Below the pieces are notes generated by a model. The model was given only the letters and a program-made list of their open reading frames with translations. It was not told where the DNA came from and did no database searches. Shown one piece after another: positions 45,316-55,366 of a DNA stretch of 64,000 bases; the stretch's first letter is position 1; the number at the start of each line of letters is the position of its first letter. The position numbers and the translations under genes are program-made. Origin of the DNA: Leptospiraceae bacterium (GTDB lineage Bacteria > Spirochaetota > Leptospiria > Leptospirales > Leptospiraceae); NCBI GenBank assembly GCA_015075105.1, contig JABTUZ010000001.1, positions 1,189,001-1,253,000 of the forward strand, given 5' to 3'.

Positions 45316-45357
45316 CCCCTCACCACTTTTTCCCCTTGGGGAAAAAGTGGTGAGGGG
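45316..45357. repeat. Palindrome 2 inside rnpB
   Basis: CCCCTCACCACTTTTTCCCC and its perfect complement GGGGAAAAAGTGGTGAGGGG face each other with a TT turn. It probably extends a peripheral helix of the RNA. Confidence 0.9.
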
Positions 45358-45643
45358 CCGGGTGTTACCCGGTTCTCTAATTCCAGGTGTCCGGACTTTC
45401 CTCACTTTTTTAGCTAAGCTAAAATACGCGCGGCTATCCGACAGGACAATTTATTACTTAGACTACTACAAATGAATTGCAAGTATTTTTCATTCTTTTT
45501 TTTTCTAACCAATTTTTACTTTAAATATTTTTTTTAAAATATCGATTAGTTCCCCCTTATATCCTTGACATCTTGGTCGGTTTAGATTCTTAATTTTACT
45601 ATTCGATTAAAGAAAAATTTGAGAGATTGTGTGTTAGTTAAAA

Positions 45644-47425
45644 ATGCCGTTAAATTTTAATATTAAAAAATATTTACTCTGGATTTTAGTATTTTTACTA
45701 TTTGCTTTTTTTACTCAAAAAATAATCAAAAATTTTGACGGGCCTGTTTTTGGGTATGGGGATACAAATAACTGGGAACACACCGGGTATTTTTTATACA
45801 AATATTTAAGTTTCACTCCACTTCCTCAGATTCAGTTTATAAACGATGGCACACTTTTTCCTTTTGGCTCTAACCATGTTTTTCAGTCTTGGAGTTTTGA
45901 AAAAGATTTTTTCTGGATGAGTTTTTATCATTTTTTTGGAAATGGCCCTTGGCTAAAATTCTATACTCTATTCACATTTATTATTACTTTTTTTGGCTCT
46001 TATTTTATTTTAAAAAAATTTTTTAACGACACCCAAAGCATCATCACTTCTATTCTACTTACTTTTTTTAATTTTTATTCTATTTTAAAATACCCTTACC
46101 ACTTAGTTTTTTCCAATACGCATTGGTTAATTCTATCTATTTTATTGGATTTTTTACTAATCCGGAATTATGTCATTCTAAAAAAAATTCACTTCCACTT
46201 GGTTTTACTTAGGGCACTGACCCTTAGTCTTGGCTTGGGTCAAGAACTCGGGTATGTAGTCGGACTTAACCTTACTTCTTTTCTAATTACTTACTTTTTC
46301 TTATTCATTTATCTTTTTTTGGATAATAAAATTTCTTTATTATTGGAATTAAAAAAAAAAATTCTTGAGAATAGAATCTTTTCGATTTTCACTATCTCTA
46401 TTTTTTTCATTGTTTTTGTATTTTATTTTTCTTTAATTTTAGAAGTAAGAAAAAATATTTATTCTTTTCCCTCAAAAGAAATCCCAGAAGGTGTTTGGTG
46501 GTCTAATCCTCTAAGAATATTTTTACCTTTTTTTCCAAATATTATTCGCTCAAACGATTTTCTTGAATCTTTTTTTAAAGATACCCCGGACGGGCTTGGG
46601 ACTGGAAGTGTGGGCTTTACTCTTCTTTGTCTTGGAATACTTGGCTTATACCACACAAAAAATAAAATCAAAATATTTCTTCCACTACTCGTAATGCTTT
46701 TTTTATTTTTTTTATACCACCCTAAATTTTTTCCAATTTTAAAAATTTTTCCTTGGTTTCAATATATGAGAGTTTCAGGAAGAGCCACTTTAGTCCTGCC
46801 TGCAATTTTTGCAATATTCACTCTCGGAATTGATTGGACAAAATTCAAATCGATCCAATTTCAAATTTTAGTAATAATTTTTACCATAATTTCACTTATA
46901 GAGTTGAATCATGCGTATAAACTCAGAATCAGTATAGACTCTAAAATCCCAAAAGAATTCTACGCTTATATGGAAATAATCAAAAATTCCAAAGGGGAAG
47001 GAGTTTTAGACTGGCCATTTTGTATCTATGGTGCAAACTTGGATACAGGGCTATGCCCGTTTTACCCTCAAACAATTGGTTCGTATTCATTCACCAAATT
47101 TCACGAAAAAAAAGTAATCGGACAATACTACGGTAGAGTTCACCCTTCTCAGGTAGCTCCATTTAACAAACTTGGGTTAAAAGAATTATTTCTTTACGAT
47201 AAAAATTCTAATCCACTTTTCCCTTCTCAATCAAGATGCTTTAACGAAAATGAATGGAAAAAGTTTGAAGAATTTTACTACAAGTACGACTTTTCAGGGA
47301 TTAATCTATACACGGATACAATCGGTGAAAAATGTAAACTAGAGTTTTACAAAAAATTTGGAAACCCTATTGCAAGAGTAAAAATCCCCTATTCTGGGAA
47401 TCTGGAATTTATTCCCAAAAAATAA
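45644..47425 (+). CDS. Polytopic membrane protein, possibly a GT-C glycosyltransferase
   Basis: A 593-residue protein with about ten or more membrane helices spread over the first 400 residues and a soluble C-terminal part with several cysteines. An early loop carries GYGDTNNWEHTG, where acidic residues may be catalytic as in GT-C enzymes of surface polysaccharide assembly. I do not recognise a specific family. The gene stands alone between rnpB and the antiporter gene. Confidence 0.55.
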   Translation: MPLNFNIKKYLLWILVFLLFAFFTQKIIKNFDGPVFGYGDTNNWEHTGYFLYKYLSFTPLPQIQFINDGTLFPFGSNHVFQSWSFEKDFFWMSFYHFFGNGPWLKFYTLFTFIITFFGSYFILKKFFNDTQSIITSILLTFFNFYSILKYPYHLVFSNTHWLILSILLDFLLIRNYVILKKIHFHLVLLRALTLSLGLGQELGYVVGLNLTSFLITYFFLFIYLFLDNKISLLLELKKKILENRIFSIFTISIFFIVFVFYFSLILEVRKNIYSFPSKEIPEGVWWSNPLRIFLPFFPNIIRSNDFLESFFKDTPDGLGTGSVGFTLLCLGILGLYHTKNKIKIFLPLLVMLFLFFLYHPKFFPILKIFPWFQYMRVSGRATLVLPAIFAIFTLGIDWTKFKSIQFQILVIIFTIISLIELNHAYKLRISIDSKIPKEFYAYMEIIKNSKGEGVLDWPFCIYGANLDTGLCPFYPQTIGSYSFTKFHEKKVIGQYYGRVHPSQVAPFNKLGLKELFLYDKNSNPLFPSQSRCFNENEWKKFEEFYYKYDFSGINLYTDTIGEKCKLEFYKKFGNPIARVKIPYSGNLEFIPKK

Positions 47426-47447
47426 AACCTAATACACTTATCTATAT

Positions 47448-49115
47448 TTATTTTTCTTCTAAGATTAATTCAAACAAAAGCTCTCCCGCAATTCGCCCTG
47501 GAACGATTACCTTAGATGCACCTTTTTTTAATAATTTTTTTTCTGTTGCCTCGTCGTCTGCACAAAGTATAATCCTCGCTTTTGGATTAATTTTTTTTAG
47601 GTTTTCTAATAAATGCTCGTTTGTGACACCTTTTAAAAAAGTATCAGAAATCGAACAAACTATACACTTTGCTTCACTGAGTCCGGAGTGCACAAGACTT
47701 TCGACCGAAGCAATATCTCCATAAGCCCAACGATAACCCATTTTTTCCAATTTTTCTCTGTGGATTGGGTTATAGTCAACAATTACAATTCTTTTAGTAA
47801 GTGAAGGAGAAAGATCATAAGCGTATTCTGTAAATTCCATTGCAATCCTAAAATACCCTAAAACAAAAATATCTCTACCATCTCCGTGCTTGTGTTTTTT
47901 GTCCTCTTCAATATTTAATTCTTCGATTTCTTTTTTGTATTTTTTACTGAATAGGCTTAATATTTTTAAGGCTAAGCCATGGTTGTATTGAATGAAATAA
48001 GTAGATAGAATTGCAGAAAAAATCGTAGAAGTTAAAATCAAATCAGACAACTCGGAAGATACATGTTGAAGTGAAATTCCTATTGCAACGATAACAAGTG
48101 AAAATTCACTCACTTGGGAAAGATTAAACGAAGCAATTAGACCGTTTCTTGCACCCTTTTTTGTTACGATAGAAGGAAATGTGATTGTGACAATTCTAAA
48201 CAAAATCAAGAAAATTAAAATAACAACTGAAAGCAGTAAAATTTCAACAGAAGGAGATCGCACCTTTAGCCCTAAGGTAACAAAAAATAAGGTGACAAAA
48301 AAATCTCTTACGCCTATTACCTTGGAGATCACATCTGCACCGAATGGAAAAGCTGCGATCGTAACACCTGCAATTAGTGCCCCCATCTCTCGAGATAGGG
48401 ACAAAAGATCGGCTACCCCGCATATAGCAAAACACCAAGCAATTGAAATAACAAGCACAAGTTCCGGTCTATTGGCAATTGCATGAAAAATTCTTGTTAG
48501 TACAAATTTACTAAAAAGAAAAGAAACAAAAAACAATCCTGAGATTGCAAGAAAAGACATACCGATTTTAGAAGCCTCCGGGTTATTTAAATTAGCTTGT
48601 AACCCGATAAAAAGTATAGCCCAAATATCTTGTAAAACGAGTATCCCAAGCGTCAACTGACCGGAAACAGTAGAAAGTTCAATTTTATCTTGAAGTAATT
48701 TTACTACAATCAACGTAGAGCTTAAAGAAATAGCTACAGAAAGATAGAGTATATTGAATTTTTCTCCAATCCAAGGAACAGGTAGAAATCCAAATATAAA
48801 ATAGGCTAAAGCAAGAGTGATGTAAAACTGGCAAACACCGATGATGAGCATGGAAACTCCCATCTTGGCAAGGTCTTTTATTTTAATTTCCAAACCTATG
48901 ATAAATAATAAAAAAATTAAACCAATCTCTGAAATCAGCTCAATTGAGGCACCATCCGTAATTAAAGCAAAGCCCATTTCTTTGCCCAAAATAACTCCGG
49001 CAAGAATATAGCCTAAGATCAACGGTTGTTTCAGTAGTCTGGCAATTAAAGCCATCCCTCCGGCGGTAACGATACTTAGGCCTATGTTTGATAAAAGCGA
49101 ACTTTGGTGCTCCAT
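47448..49115 (-). CDS. Kef-type cation:proton antiporter with RCK domain
   Basis: The 555-residue protein starts with a twelve-helix CPA2-type exchanger (GYILAGVILGKEMGF near residue 33, QDIWAI near residue 160, SQVSEFSLVIVAIG near residue 325). A cytoplasmic nucleotide-binding RCK/TrkA-N domain lies from about residue 410 (IFVLGYFRIA, then IVDYNP and YGDIAS). It resembles YbaL/KefB potassium efflux systems gated by ligands. It is divergent from the efflux operon at 49248. Confidence 0.88.
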   Translation of the reverse strand: MEHQSSLLSNIGLSIVTAGGMALIARLLKQPLILGYILAGVILGKEMGFALITDGASIELISEIGLIFLLFIIGLEIKIKDLAKMGVSMLIIGVCQFYITLALAYFIFGFLPVPWIGEKFNILYLSVAISLSSTLIVVKLLQDKIELSTVSGQLTLGILVLQDIWAILFIGLQANLNNPEASKIGMSFLAISGLFFVSFLFSKFVLTRIFHAIANRPELVLVISIAWCFAICGVADLLSLSREMGALIAGVTIAAFPFGADVISKVIGVRDFFVTLFFVTLGLKVRSPSVEILLLSVVILIFLILFRIVTITFPSIVTKKGARNGLIASFNLSQVSEFSLVIVAIGISLQHVSSELSDLILTSTIFSAILSTYFIQYNHGLALKILSLFSKKYKKEIEELNIEEDKKHKHGDGRDIFVLGYFRIAMEFTEYAYDLSPSLTKRIVIVDYNPIHREKLEKMGYRWAYGDIASVESLVHSGLSEAKCIVCSISDTFLKGVTNEHLLENLKKINPKARIILCADDEATEKKLLKKGASKVIVPGRIAGELLFELILEEK

Positions 49116-49170
49116 TTTCTTCCCCTGCTAAATCCTATCTTTACTGAAATTATTTTTTTAAAAAATTGAT

Positions 49171-49197
49171 TTGACAAATTTTTCTGAAATATATAAT
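49171..49197 (+). promoter_or_regulatory. Candidate promoter of the metal efflux operon
   Basis: TTGACA (49171-49176) and TATAAT (49192-49197) are separated by 15 bp, slightly short. It precedes the gene at 49248 by about 50 bp. Confidence 0.5.
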
Positions 49198-49247
49198 TTT
49201 TATTTTATCTGTATATATTTTCGGAAAAATATCAGTCTAACACTCAA

Positions 49248-49613
49248 ATGAAAAGAAAATTTTTTATTTTTCTACTCATAATCGGGATTTTATTTTCCAT
49301 CGACTGTAAGGAGTTGATGCGTAATAACGCTTCATGCCCTTTGACTCAAATTACTAAATTAGAACTCCCTCCCTGCCATGGGGTAAAGGAAAACTCCAAA
49401 AAAGATAAGTGCAACTGCAAAGCAGTCGAAAAAGCAATTCTGGATAAACCTGACTTCACATACTTTTCACCAATTTTTTCTACCTCAACTTTATTAGAAC
49501 AATCTTTTTTCCGGTTCAAGAAACCTACCTCTATACAAGATTTACAATTTTCTTATTTAAAAATACCCTCCCCGTTAATTTCAAACATTACTACAATTCA
49601 TCTTCAAATCTGA
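49248..49613 (+). CDS. Small exported Cys-containing protein ahead of the efflux operon
   Basis: The 121-residue protein has a signal sequence with a possible lipobox (FSIDCKE). A cysteine-bearing segment with CPLTQITKLELPPCHG and CNCK follows, which could hold a metal ion. It lies about 75 bp before the TolC-like gene and is probably co-transcribed. Comparable small secreted proteins lead CzcA-type operons, for example 13520-13846 here. Function otherwise unknown. Confidence 0.6.
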   Translation: MKRKFFIFLLIIGILFSIDCKELMRNNASCPLTQITKLELPPCHGVKENSKKDKCNCKAVEKAILDKPDFTYFSPIFSTSTLLEQSFFRFKKPTSIQDLQFSYLKIPSPLISNITTIHLQI

Positions 49614-49687
49614 AAATTTTCCAAAACAAAACTATTAGTTAATTCAAATCTGTAATCAATCTGATTCATTCATTTTGGAGAAATTTT

Positions 49688-51058
49688 ATGAAATATTTAT
49701 ACATCGTAGTCTGTACCTTTACCTTTATAGCAATTGAATCTATAGCCGCTGACAGCTTAGAAGATATATCAAAAACAATATTAAAAAAACACCCGGAAAT
49801 ACTCTCTTTAGAAAGTGAGCTGATTTCCCGAAAATCGGACAGCGTTCACAAGTCAACCTACCCTGACCCGAAAATAGGAATCGCTTACAGAAGCTATCCC
49901 TATTCCAAAGATGGTAGATTTGAAAACTCAAGTACAAGAAACACATCTATGGCTGGTATAGAATATTCCTTTTCTCAAGAAATTCCATTTCCCGGTAAAA
50001 TTTCTTCAGAGCGAACTCTTGGAAATTTAACAGCAATTGAATTTGAGCACTATACAAAAATGCAAAAGAATAGATTTCTAAAAGATTTTTATATTCTACT
50101 ATTGAAACTGCACATAACTGAAAATAAAATCAAGTGGAACTCTTCAATTTTAAACACATTGGTCTCGATAGAAAAAGTTGCTAAGGCAAATTACTCTGCT
50201 GGAAAAATTCCGTATATTGATGTAGTAAAGAATAAGATCAACATCACAATTACAAAAGACAAAGAAATCGAATTAAACCAAACGAAAAATTCTATTGTTG
50301 CCTCTTTAAAATATTATACAGACCCTATTGGAGAAAAAACAGATCGTATTACTCAAATCAATTTTCTAAATTTTCTGAAAGAAAAAAAGAATAAAATTGA
50401 GTTAGAAAATTTACAATCGGTAAAAAAATTTCTGAAAAAAAATCCTGTACTCTTATTTTCTGAAGCTTCAATACAAAAATCCAAAGCCGAAGAGAAAGTT
50501 ACCCAATTCTCCCATCTTCCGGAAACAGAAGTATTTTTTGCTTATATGAAACGTAAAGATCAAAAATTTGCCGTTGACCAAGGACCTTTAGAGTATAGAA
50601 TAATGGATCAAACCGAATACAGAGGAGATTTAATGTCTTTTGGACTAACGATGAGAGTTCCTGTTTGGTCTCTTCTAACACGCTCGGCTCTAAACGAAAG
50701 AGAAGAAGAGAAAGTTAAGATGAGTGTTTCAGAAACAAAAAAAAGAGAAATCGAATTGGAAACAAATTTTACAAATTTCATAAGCCAATACCAAGGAGCT
50801 GACAAACAACTAAAACTCCACGATGAAATACTAATCCCACAATTGCAACAGGCTCAAATTGCACAGAACACTTCTTTGGGAAAAATTTCTGATATATCCG
50901 GGTCTTTGCAACTAAAAATGGATTTGTACAATAGTCATCTTACAAGGGAAGACTTGTTAGAAAAAAAATACACTTCTTTAATTTCAATTTTTGAGCTAAC
51001 CGATTACTTGCTACCTGAAAATAGTCCCACCCACAATCACAATGGAGAACATCAATGA
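49688..51058 (+). CDS. TolC-family outer membrane efflux channel
   Basis: The 456-residue protein has a signal peptide and two long alpha-helical coiled-coil regions with the TolC pattern (SQEIPFPGK near residue 97 and LTMRVPVWSL near residue 317). It would form the outer-membrane duct of the tripartite pump encoded by the next two genes. Its stop overlaps the adaptor start by four bases (ATGA). The C-terminus ends in a His-rich HNHNGEHQ-like tail. Confidence 0.85.
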   Translation: MKYLYIVVCTFTFIAIESIAADSLEDISKTILKKHPEILSLESELISRKSDSVHKSTYPDPKIGIAYRSYPYSKDGRFENSSTRNTSMAGIEYSFSQEIPFPGKISSERTLGNLTAIEFEHYTKMQKNRFLKDFYILLLKLHITENKIKWNSSILNTLVSIEKVAKANYSAGKIPYIDVVKNKINITITKDKEIELNQTKNSIVASLKYYTDPIGEKTDRITQINFLNFLKEKKNKIELENLQSVKKFLKKNPVLLFSEASIQKSKAEEKVTQFSHLPETEVFFAYMKRKDQKFAVDQGPLEYRIMDQTEYRGDLMSFGLTMRVPVWSLLTRSALNEREEEKVKMSVSETKKREIELETNFTNFISQYQGADKQLKLHDEILIPQLQQAQIAQNTSLGKISDISGSLQLKMDLYNSHLTREDLLEKKYTSLISIFELTDYLLPENSPTHNHNGEHQ

Positions 51059-52092
51059 AACCACTAAGAGTTATTTTTTTAATTATCCTGATTATCACTA
51101 CCTTCAATCTATGCTCCAAATCTCATTCTCATACCCAAGAGATATGGTATTGCCCAATGCACCCGGATTATACGAGTGATCACTCGGGGAAATGTCCGAT
51201 ATGCAACATGAACCTCGTTCTAAAAAAAGATTCCGTAAGCACCACGCATTCAAACGAAAGTTCTAAGGATACGACCCATGAACCGAATTCTCTCTACCTG
51301 TCTGAAGATAAAGAAGCTCTGATTGGAATTAAAACTTCTAAGATAGAATTTAGAAATTTGGTAAAAAGAGTTTCTTTTTCAGGAAACGTAGCTTATGACC
51401 CGGAGCTATACTCTGCAATTTTAGAATTTCGAGAAGCTGTAAGGAATTCAAAAATTAGTGAAGAGGACTCTGTGTCGTCTAACGCACTTATTCAATCTGC
51501 AAAGATTCGCTTAAAACAGCTTGGACTTTCGGATTCCACAATTCAAGAGTGGACAAAAGAAAATAAAAACATAACACAACTCATTGCCGGAGGAAAAAAT
51601 GGAAAGTCCTTAATCTATTCCCAAGTCTATGAATCCGATATATCTCTCATAAGATTGGGACAAAAAGTAGAAGTGAAGTCAAGTTCATTTCCAAAAGAGA
51701 TATTCACGGGAGAAGTACGAGGAATCGACTCAATTGTAAACACAAAAAATCGAACTCTAAGAGTGAGAAGTGAGGTAAATGACCCTAAGAACTTATTAAA
51801 GCCCCAAATGTTTACGGAAATAGTCATATTAGTAAATTTAGGAAAATTACTATCAGCTCCAAAATCAGCTATTTTAGATACAGGCAAAAAACAAGTAGCC
51901 TATCTTAAAATCAGTGAATCAAAATTTTTACCGAAAATTGTTAGAACGGGGCAAGAAACTGAAGAATTTTATGAAATCTTAAACGGTCTCAAAGAAATGG
52001 ATGAAGTAGTCGTAGGAGGAAATTTTTTACTCGATTCTGAAGCAAAGTTGAAGTTAGGCGAAACCTCCAACCATGAACAACTCCACAAGTAG
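51055..52092 (+). CDS. Heavy-metal efflux adaptor (CusB-like) with metal-binding N-terminus
   Basis: The 345-residue lipoprotein has a lipobox near FNLCSKS. A heavy-metal-binding domain follows (WYCPMHPDYTSDHSGKCPIC near residue 30), then lipoyl/hairpin and beta-barrel domains typical of CusB/CzcB. It connects the RND pump to the TolC channel and may hand periplasmic metal to the pump. It lies between overlapping channel gene and pump gene (6 bp gap). Confidence 0.87.
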   Translation: MKPLRVIFLIILIITTFNLCSKSHSHTQEIWYCPMHPDYTSDHSGKCPICNMNLVLKKDSVSTTHSNESSKDTTHEPNSLYLSEDKEALIGIKTSKIEFRNLVKRVSFSGNVAYDPELYSAILEFREAVRNSKISEEDSVSSNALIQSAKIRLKQLGLSDSTIQEWTKENKNITQLIAGGKNGKSLIYSQVYESDISLIRLGQKVEVKSSSFPKEIFTGEVRGIDSIVNTKNRTLRVRSEVNDPKNLLKPQMFTEIVILVNLGKLLSAPKSAILDTGKKQVAYLKISESKFLPKIVRTGQETEEFYEILNGLKEMDEVVVGGNFLLDSEAKLKLGETSNHEQLHK

Positions 52093-52098
52093 GGTACA

Positions 52099-55000
52099 AT
52101 GATTAAAAGAATTATAACATTTTCAGCAGAAAATAAAGTACTAACAATAGCGATCACTCTGGTCTTGCTTGCAATTTCTTACTATTCTCTAAAATCAATT
52201 CCTTTGGATGCGATCCCCGATCTTTCCGATACACAAGTAATTGTGTATTCAAAATGGGATAGAAGCCCTGATATAATAGAAGACCAAGTTACCTACCCGA
52301 TTATCACTTCCCTGCTTGGCGCACCAAGGGTAAAGTCGATTAGAGGATTTTCGGATTTTGGGTTTTCTTATGTATATGTAATATTTCAAGACAACACGGA
52401 TATTTACTGGGCAAGATCCAGAGTATTAGAATACTTGTCAAAAATTCAAAGCTCTTTACCGGCCGGTGTAAAAACAGAAATCGGTCCGGACGCTACAGGT
52501 GTCGGCTGGGTATTTCAGTATGCGCTAATCGACAAGACCGGAAGTTATGACCTCTCTGAACTAAGGAGTTATCAAGATTTTAAATTACGATACCAACTAA
52601 CGTCCATACCGGGAGTTTCTGAGGTAGCGGGAATCGGAGGATTCAAAAAACAATACCAAATCACTGTAAACCCTTCTTTAATGCTATCCATGAATATTCC
52701 CATGTCAACCATAATACAAAAAGTCAGAGACAATAACAAAGAAATTGGCGCAAGGATATTAGAATTTAGTGGTGCAGAATATATGGTTCGAGGAAGAGGC
52801 TACGCTAAATCAATTGAAGACTTTGAGAAAATAGGAATCGGCTCTGATGAAAACGGGACACCTATTCTTTTAAAGAATTTAGCAAAGGTCGCAATCGGAC
52901 CTGATATGAGAAGAGGAATCTCTGATTTTAACGGAGAGGGAGATGCGGTAGGCGGAATCGTTATCATGCGCCATGGTGAAAATGCTTTAAACGTAATTGA
53001 AAAAGTAAAATGGAAAATAGAAGAAATAAAAAAAACTCTCCCAAAAGGAATGGAGATTGTCACAATCTACGATAGATCCGAGTTAATAGAGCACTCCATT
53101 TCCAACTTAAAGTTCAAGCTATTGGAGGAGATCATCATAGTTTCCATAGTAATTTTAATATTTCTTTGGCACTTCCCATCCGCAATAATTCCAATCTTAA
53201 CAATTCCAATATCGGTTCTATTGTCCTTTATCCCTTTGTATCTATTTGGTGTAGGCTCGAACATAATGTCTCTTGCAGGAATTGCGATCTCAATAGGAGT
53301 ACTTGTTGACGGTGCAATTGTAGAAGTAGAAAACGCATATAAAAAATTAGAAGAATGGAACTCAAACGGAAGAAAAGGCGATTACCATAAGATTCGATTA
53401 GATGCACTTCTCGAAGTAGGCCCATCTGTATTTTTTTCTCTACTTGTGATTTCGGTTGCATTCATCCCGATTTTTACATTGGTAGATCAGGAGGGAAGGT
53501 TGTTTAAACCCCTAGCCTATTCTAAAAATTTTGCTATGGCGATTGCTGCACTACTTGCAATTACTTTAGACCCTGCGTTAAGAATGCTGTTTACTCGAAT
53601 GGAGCCTTTTACATTCCATAACAATTTTCTTTCTAAAGTGACAACATCTATTTTTGTAGGTAACTATTACCCTGAACATCGTCACCCTATCAGTAAAATT
53701 TTATTTCGCTTTTATTTACCTCTTTGTAAATTTACTCTAAACTATCCAAAACAAATTATCGGTCTGTCGGTTGTCATAGTTTTACTGACAATACCCTTAT
53801 ATTTTAAACTCGGTAGCGAATTTATGCCCCCACTGTACGAAGAGTCTTTACTATATATGCCTACAACCCTACCGGGCATCTCTGTTAGCGAGGCTGAAAA
53901 GTTAATGCAATCTATGGATAAAAAAATTAAATCCTTTCCAGAGGTAATTTCAGTTTTCGGAAAATCAGGAAGAGCAGACACTTCCACAGATCCAGCCCCG
54001 TTTTCCATGATGGAAACAGTGATACTGTTAAAACCAGAAAAAGATTGGAGGGAAATCAAAAAAGAAAGATTCTATAAAGGCTGGAATGAAAACCTGCAAA
54101 AATTTTTCAGACTATTTATTCCAGATAAAGTAAAACTCACAAAAGACGAGTTGGTAGAAATGCTCGACAAAGAATTGCAATACCCGGGTACTTCCAATGC
54201 GTGGACAATGCCGATCAAAGCAAGAATTGATATGCTTTCAACTGGAGTCAGAACTCCCATAGGAATAAAAATTCACGGTTCTTCTTTATACACCATAGAA
54301 AGTATCGGAGTTTCTATTGAGAAAATTTTAAAAGACTTTCCAAAAACCAGAAGTGTTTTTGCAGAAAGAAGTGTAGGAGGTTATTTTTTAGATATCAAAT
54401 TAGATAGAGAAAAGTTAGCTCGTTATAATTTAAGTGTAAACGAAACCCAAGAAATTATTCTAAGTTCTGTAGGTGGAGAAGAAATCACAGAAACAATCGA
54501 AGGAAGAGAAAGGTATTCTGTAAACATACGTTATCCTAGAGACCTTAGAGACTCTCTCTCCGAGATAAAAAGAATTCTTGTTCCCATTTCCACAGGAGGA
54601 CACATCCCAATCGGTGAAATCGCAGAAATAGAATTTAAGACAGGACCCGCAATGATTCGAGATGAAAACGGATTTTTAACGGGCTATGTTTATGTAGATA
54701 CGAAAGACAGTGATATTGGCGGCTATGTAGAGAAAATCAAAACCAAAATATCTGAAGAAATTCAACTACCGGATGGGTACACAATCACATGGAGTGGACA
54801 ATACGAAAATATGATTCGAGTCAGAGAAAGGTTAAAAATAATTTTACCTGTCACGATAGCACTTATATTTTTACTGATATACTTAAACACAAAGTCCGCC
54901 AAAGAAACTGTACTGGTTTTACTTGCAGTTCCATTTTCGCTCATCGGCGCAGTTTGCCTTTTGTATTTTCTAAACTACCAAATTTCTGTAGCAGTATGGG

Positions 55001-55353
55001 TTGGGATGATTGCCCTACTTGGTTTGGATGCTGAAACCGGTGTGTTCATGCTTTTGTATTTAGACCTATCCTACAACCAAGCTAAAAAAGACAAAAAATT
55101 AAATTCCGTTCAAGAGTTAAAAGAGGCGATTCTACACGGTGCCGTAGGAAGGGTTAGACCCAAAATTATGACTGTGCTCGCAGGATTTATGGGGTTACTT
55201 CCAATCATGTGGTCAACAGGAGCCGGCTCAGATATAATGAAAAGAATTGCAGCACCAATGGTTGGTGGACTTTTTACTAGTTTTTTATTGGAACTGCTTG
55301 TTTATCCCCCAATTTATTTGTTATGGAAAAAAAATGAATTAAAAGAAAAATGA
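52099..55353 (+). CDS. Heavy-metal RND efflux pump (CusA/CzcA family)
   Basis: The 1084-residue transporter has full RND length, with signature DAIPDLSDTQVIVYSKW near residue 37 and SIGVLVDGAIVEVENAYKK near residue 400. Close to the C-terminus VRPKIMTVLAGFMGLLPIMW is typical. It exports metal ions from periplasm or cytoplasm by proton antiport. Residues around the helix 4 motif resemble the Cu/Ag (CusA) branch more than zinc pumps, though this is uncertain. This chromosomal system is a second, intact metal pump next to the damaged cassette-borne one. Confidence 0.9.
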   Translation: MIKRIITFSAENKVLTIAITLVLLAISYYSLKSIPLDAIPDLSDTQVIVYSKWDRSPDIIEDQVTYPIITSLLGAPRVKSIRGFSDFGFSYVYVIFQDNTDIYWARSRVLEYLSKIQSSLPAGVKTEIGPDATGVGWVFQYALIDKTGSYDLSELRSYQDFKLRYQLTSIPGVSEVAGIGGFKKQYQITVNPSLMLSMNIPMSTIIQKVRDNNKEIGARILEFSGAEYMVRGRGYAKSIEDFEKIGIGSDENGTPILLKNLAKVAIGPDMRRGISDFNGEGDAVGGIVIMRHGENALNVIEKVKWKIEEIKKTLPKGMEIVTIYDRSELIEHSISNLKFKLLEEIIIVSIVILIFLWHFPSAIIPILTIPISVLLSFIPLYLFGVGSNIMSLAGIAISIGVLVDGAIVEVENAYKKLEEWNSNGRKGDYHKIRLDALLEVGPSVFFSLLVISVAFIPIFTLVDQEGRLFKPLAYSKNFAMAIAALLAITLDPALRMLFTRMEPFTFHNNFLSKVTTSIFVGNYYPEHRHPISKILFRFYLPLCKFTLNYPKQIIGLSVVIVLLTIPLYFKLGSEFMPPLYEESLLYMPTTLPGISVSEAEKLMQSMDKKIKSFPEVISVFGKSGRADTSTDPAPFSMMETVILLKPEKDWREIKKERFYKGWNENLQKFFRLFIPDKVKLTKDELVEMLDKELQYPGTSNAWTMPIKARIDMLSTGVRTPIGIKIHGSSLYTIESIGVSIEKILKDFPKTRSVFAERSVGGYFLDIKLDREKLARYNLSVNETQEIILSSVGGEEITETIEGRERYSVNIRYPRDLRDSLSEIKRILVPISTGGHIPIGEIAEIEFKTGPAMIRDENGFLTGYVYVDTKDSDIGGYVEKIKTKISEEIQLPDGYTITWSGQYENMIRVRERLKIILPVTIALIFLLIYLNTKSAKETVLVLLAVPFSLIGAVCLLYFLNYQISVAVWVGMIALLGLDAETGVFMLLYLDLSYNQAKKDKKLNSVQELKEAILHGAVGRVRPKIMTVLAGFMGLLPIMWSTGAGSDIMKRIAAPMVGGLFTSFLLELLVYPPIYLLWKKNELKEK

Positions 55354-55366
55354 CCAATAGAAAAAA

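Larger units (their letters stand above)
45021..45449 (-). ncRNA. rnpB: RNase P RNA
   Basis: On the - strand the RNA begins TTGTCCTGTCGGATAGCC and ends ATAGACAGGACAA, the two ends pairing as helix P1. It contains the universal GAGGAAAGTCCGGAC (P4 5' strand) and ACAGAATCCGGC (3' part). It is the catalytic RNA of tRNA 5' maturation. At about 429 nt it is longer than the usual 350-400 nt because of two 42-nt palindromes at 45248-45289 and 45316-45357. Confidence 0.92.

Noticed and set aside
45021-45449. Protein-coding frames across rnpB on the + strand (44999-45475)
   Set aside because: The conserved RNase P RNA ends and P4 sequences on the - strand explain the region; the frames contain the palindromes and no family resemblance.
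44990-45640. tRNA or rRNA genes near rnpB or elsewhere in the window
   Set aside because: No cloverleaf with a TTC-type T arm or rRNA sequence was recognised by eye; a dedicated tRNA search was not possible.
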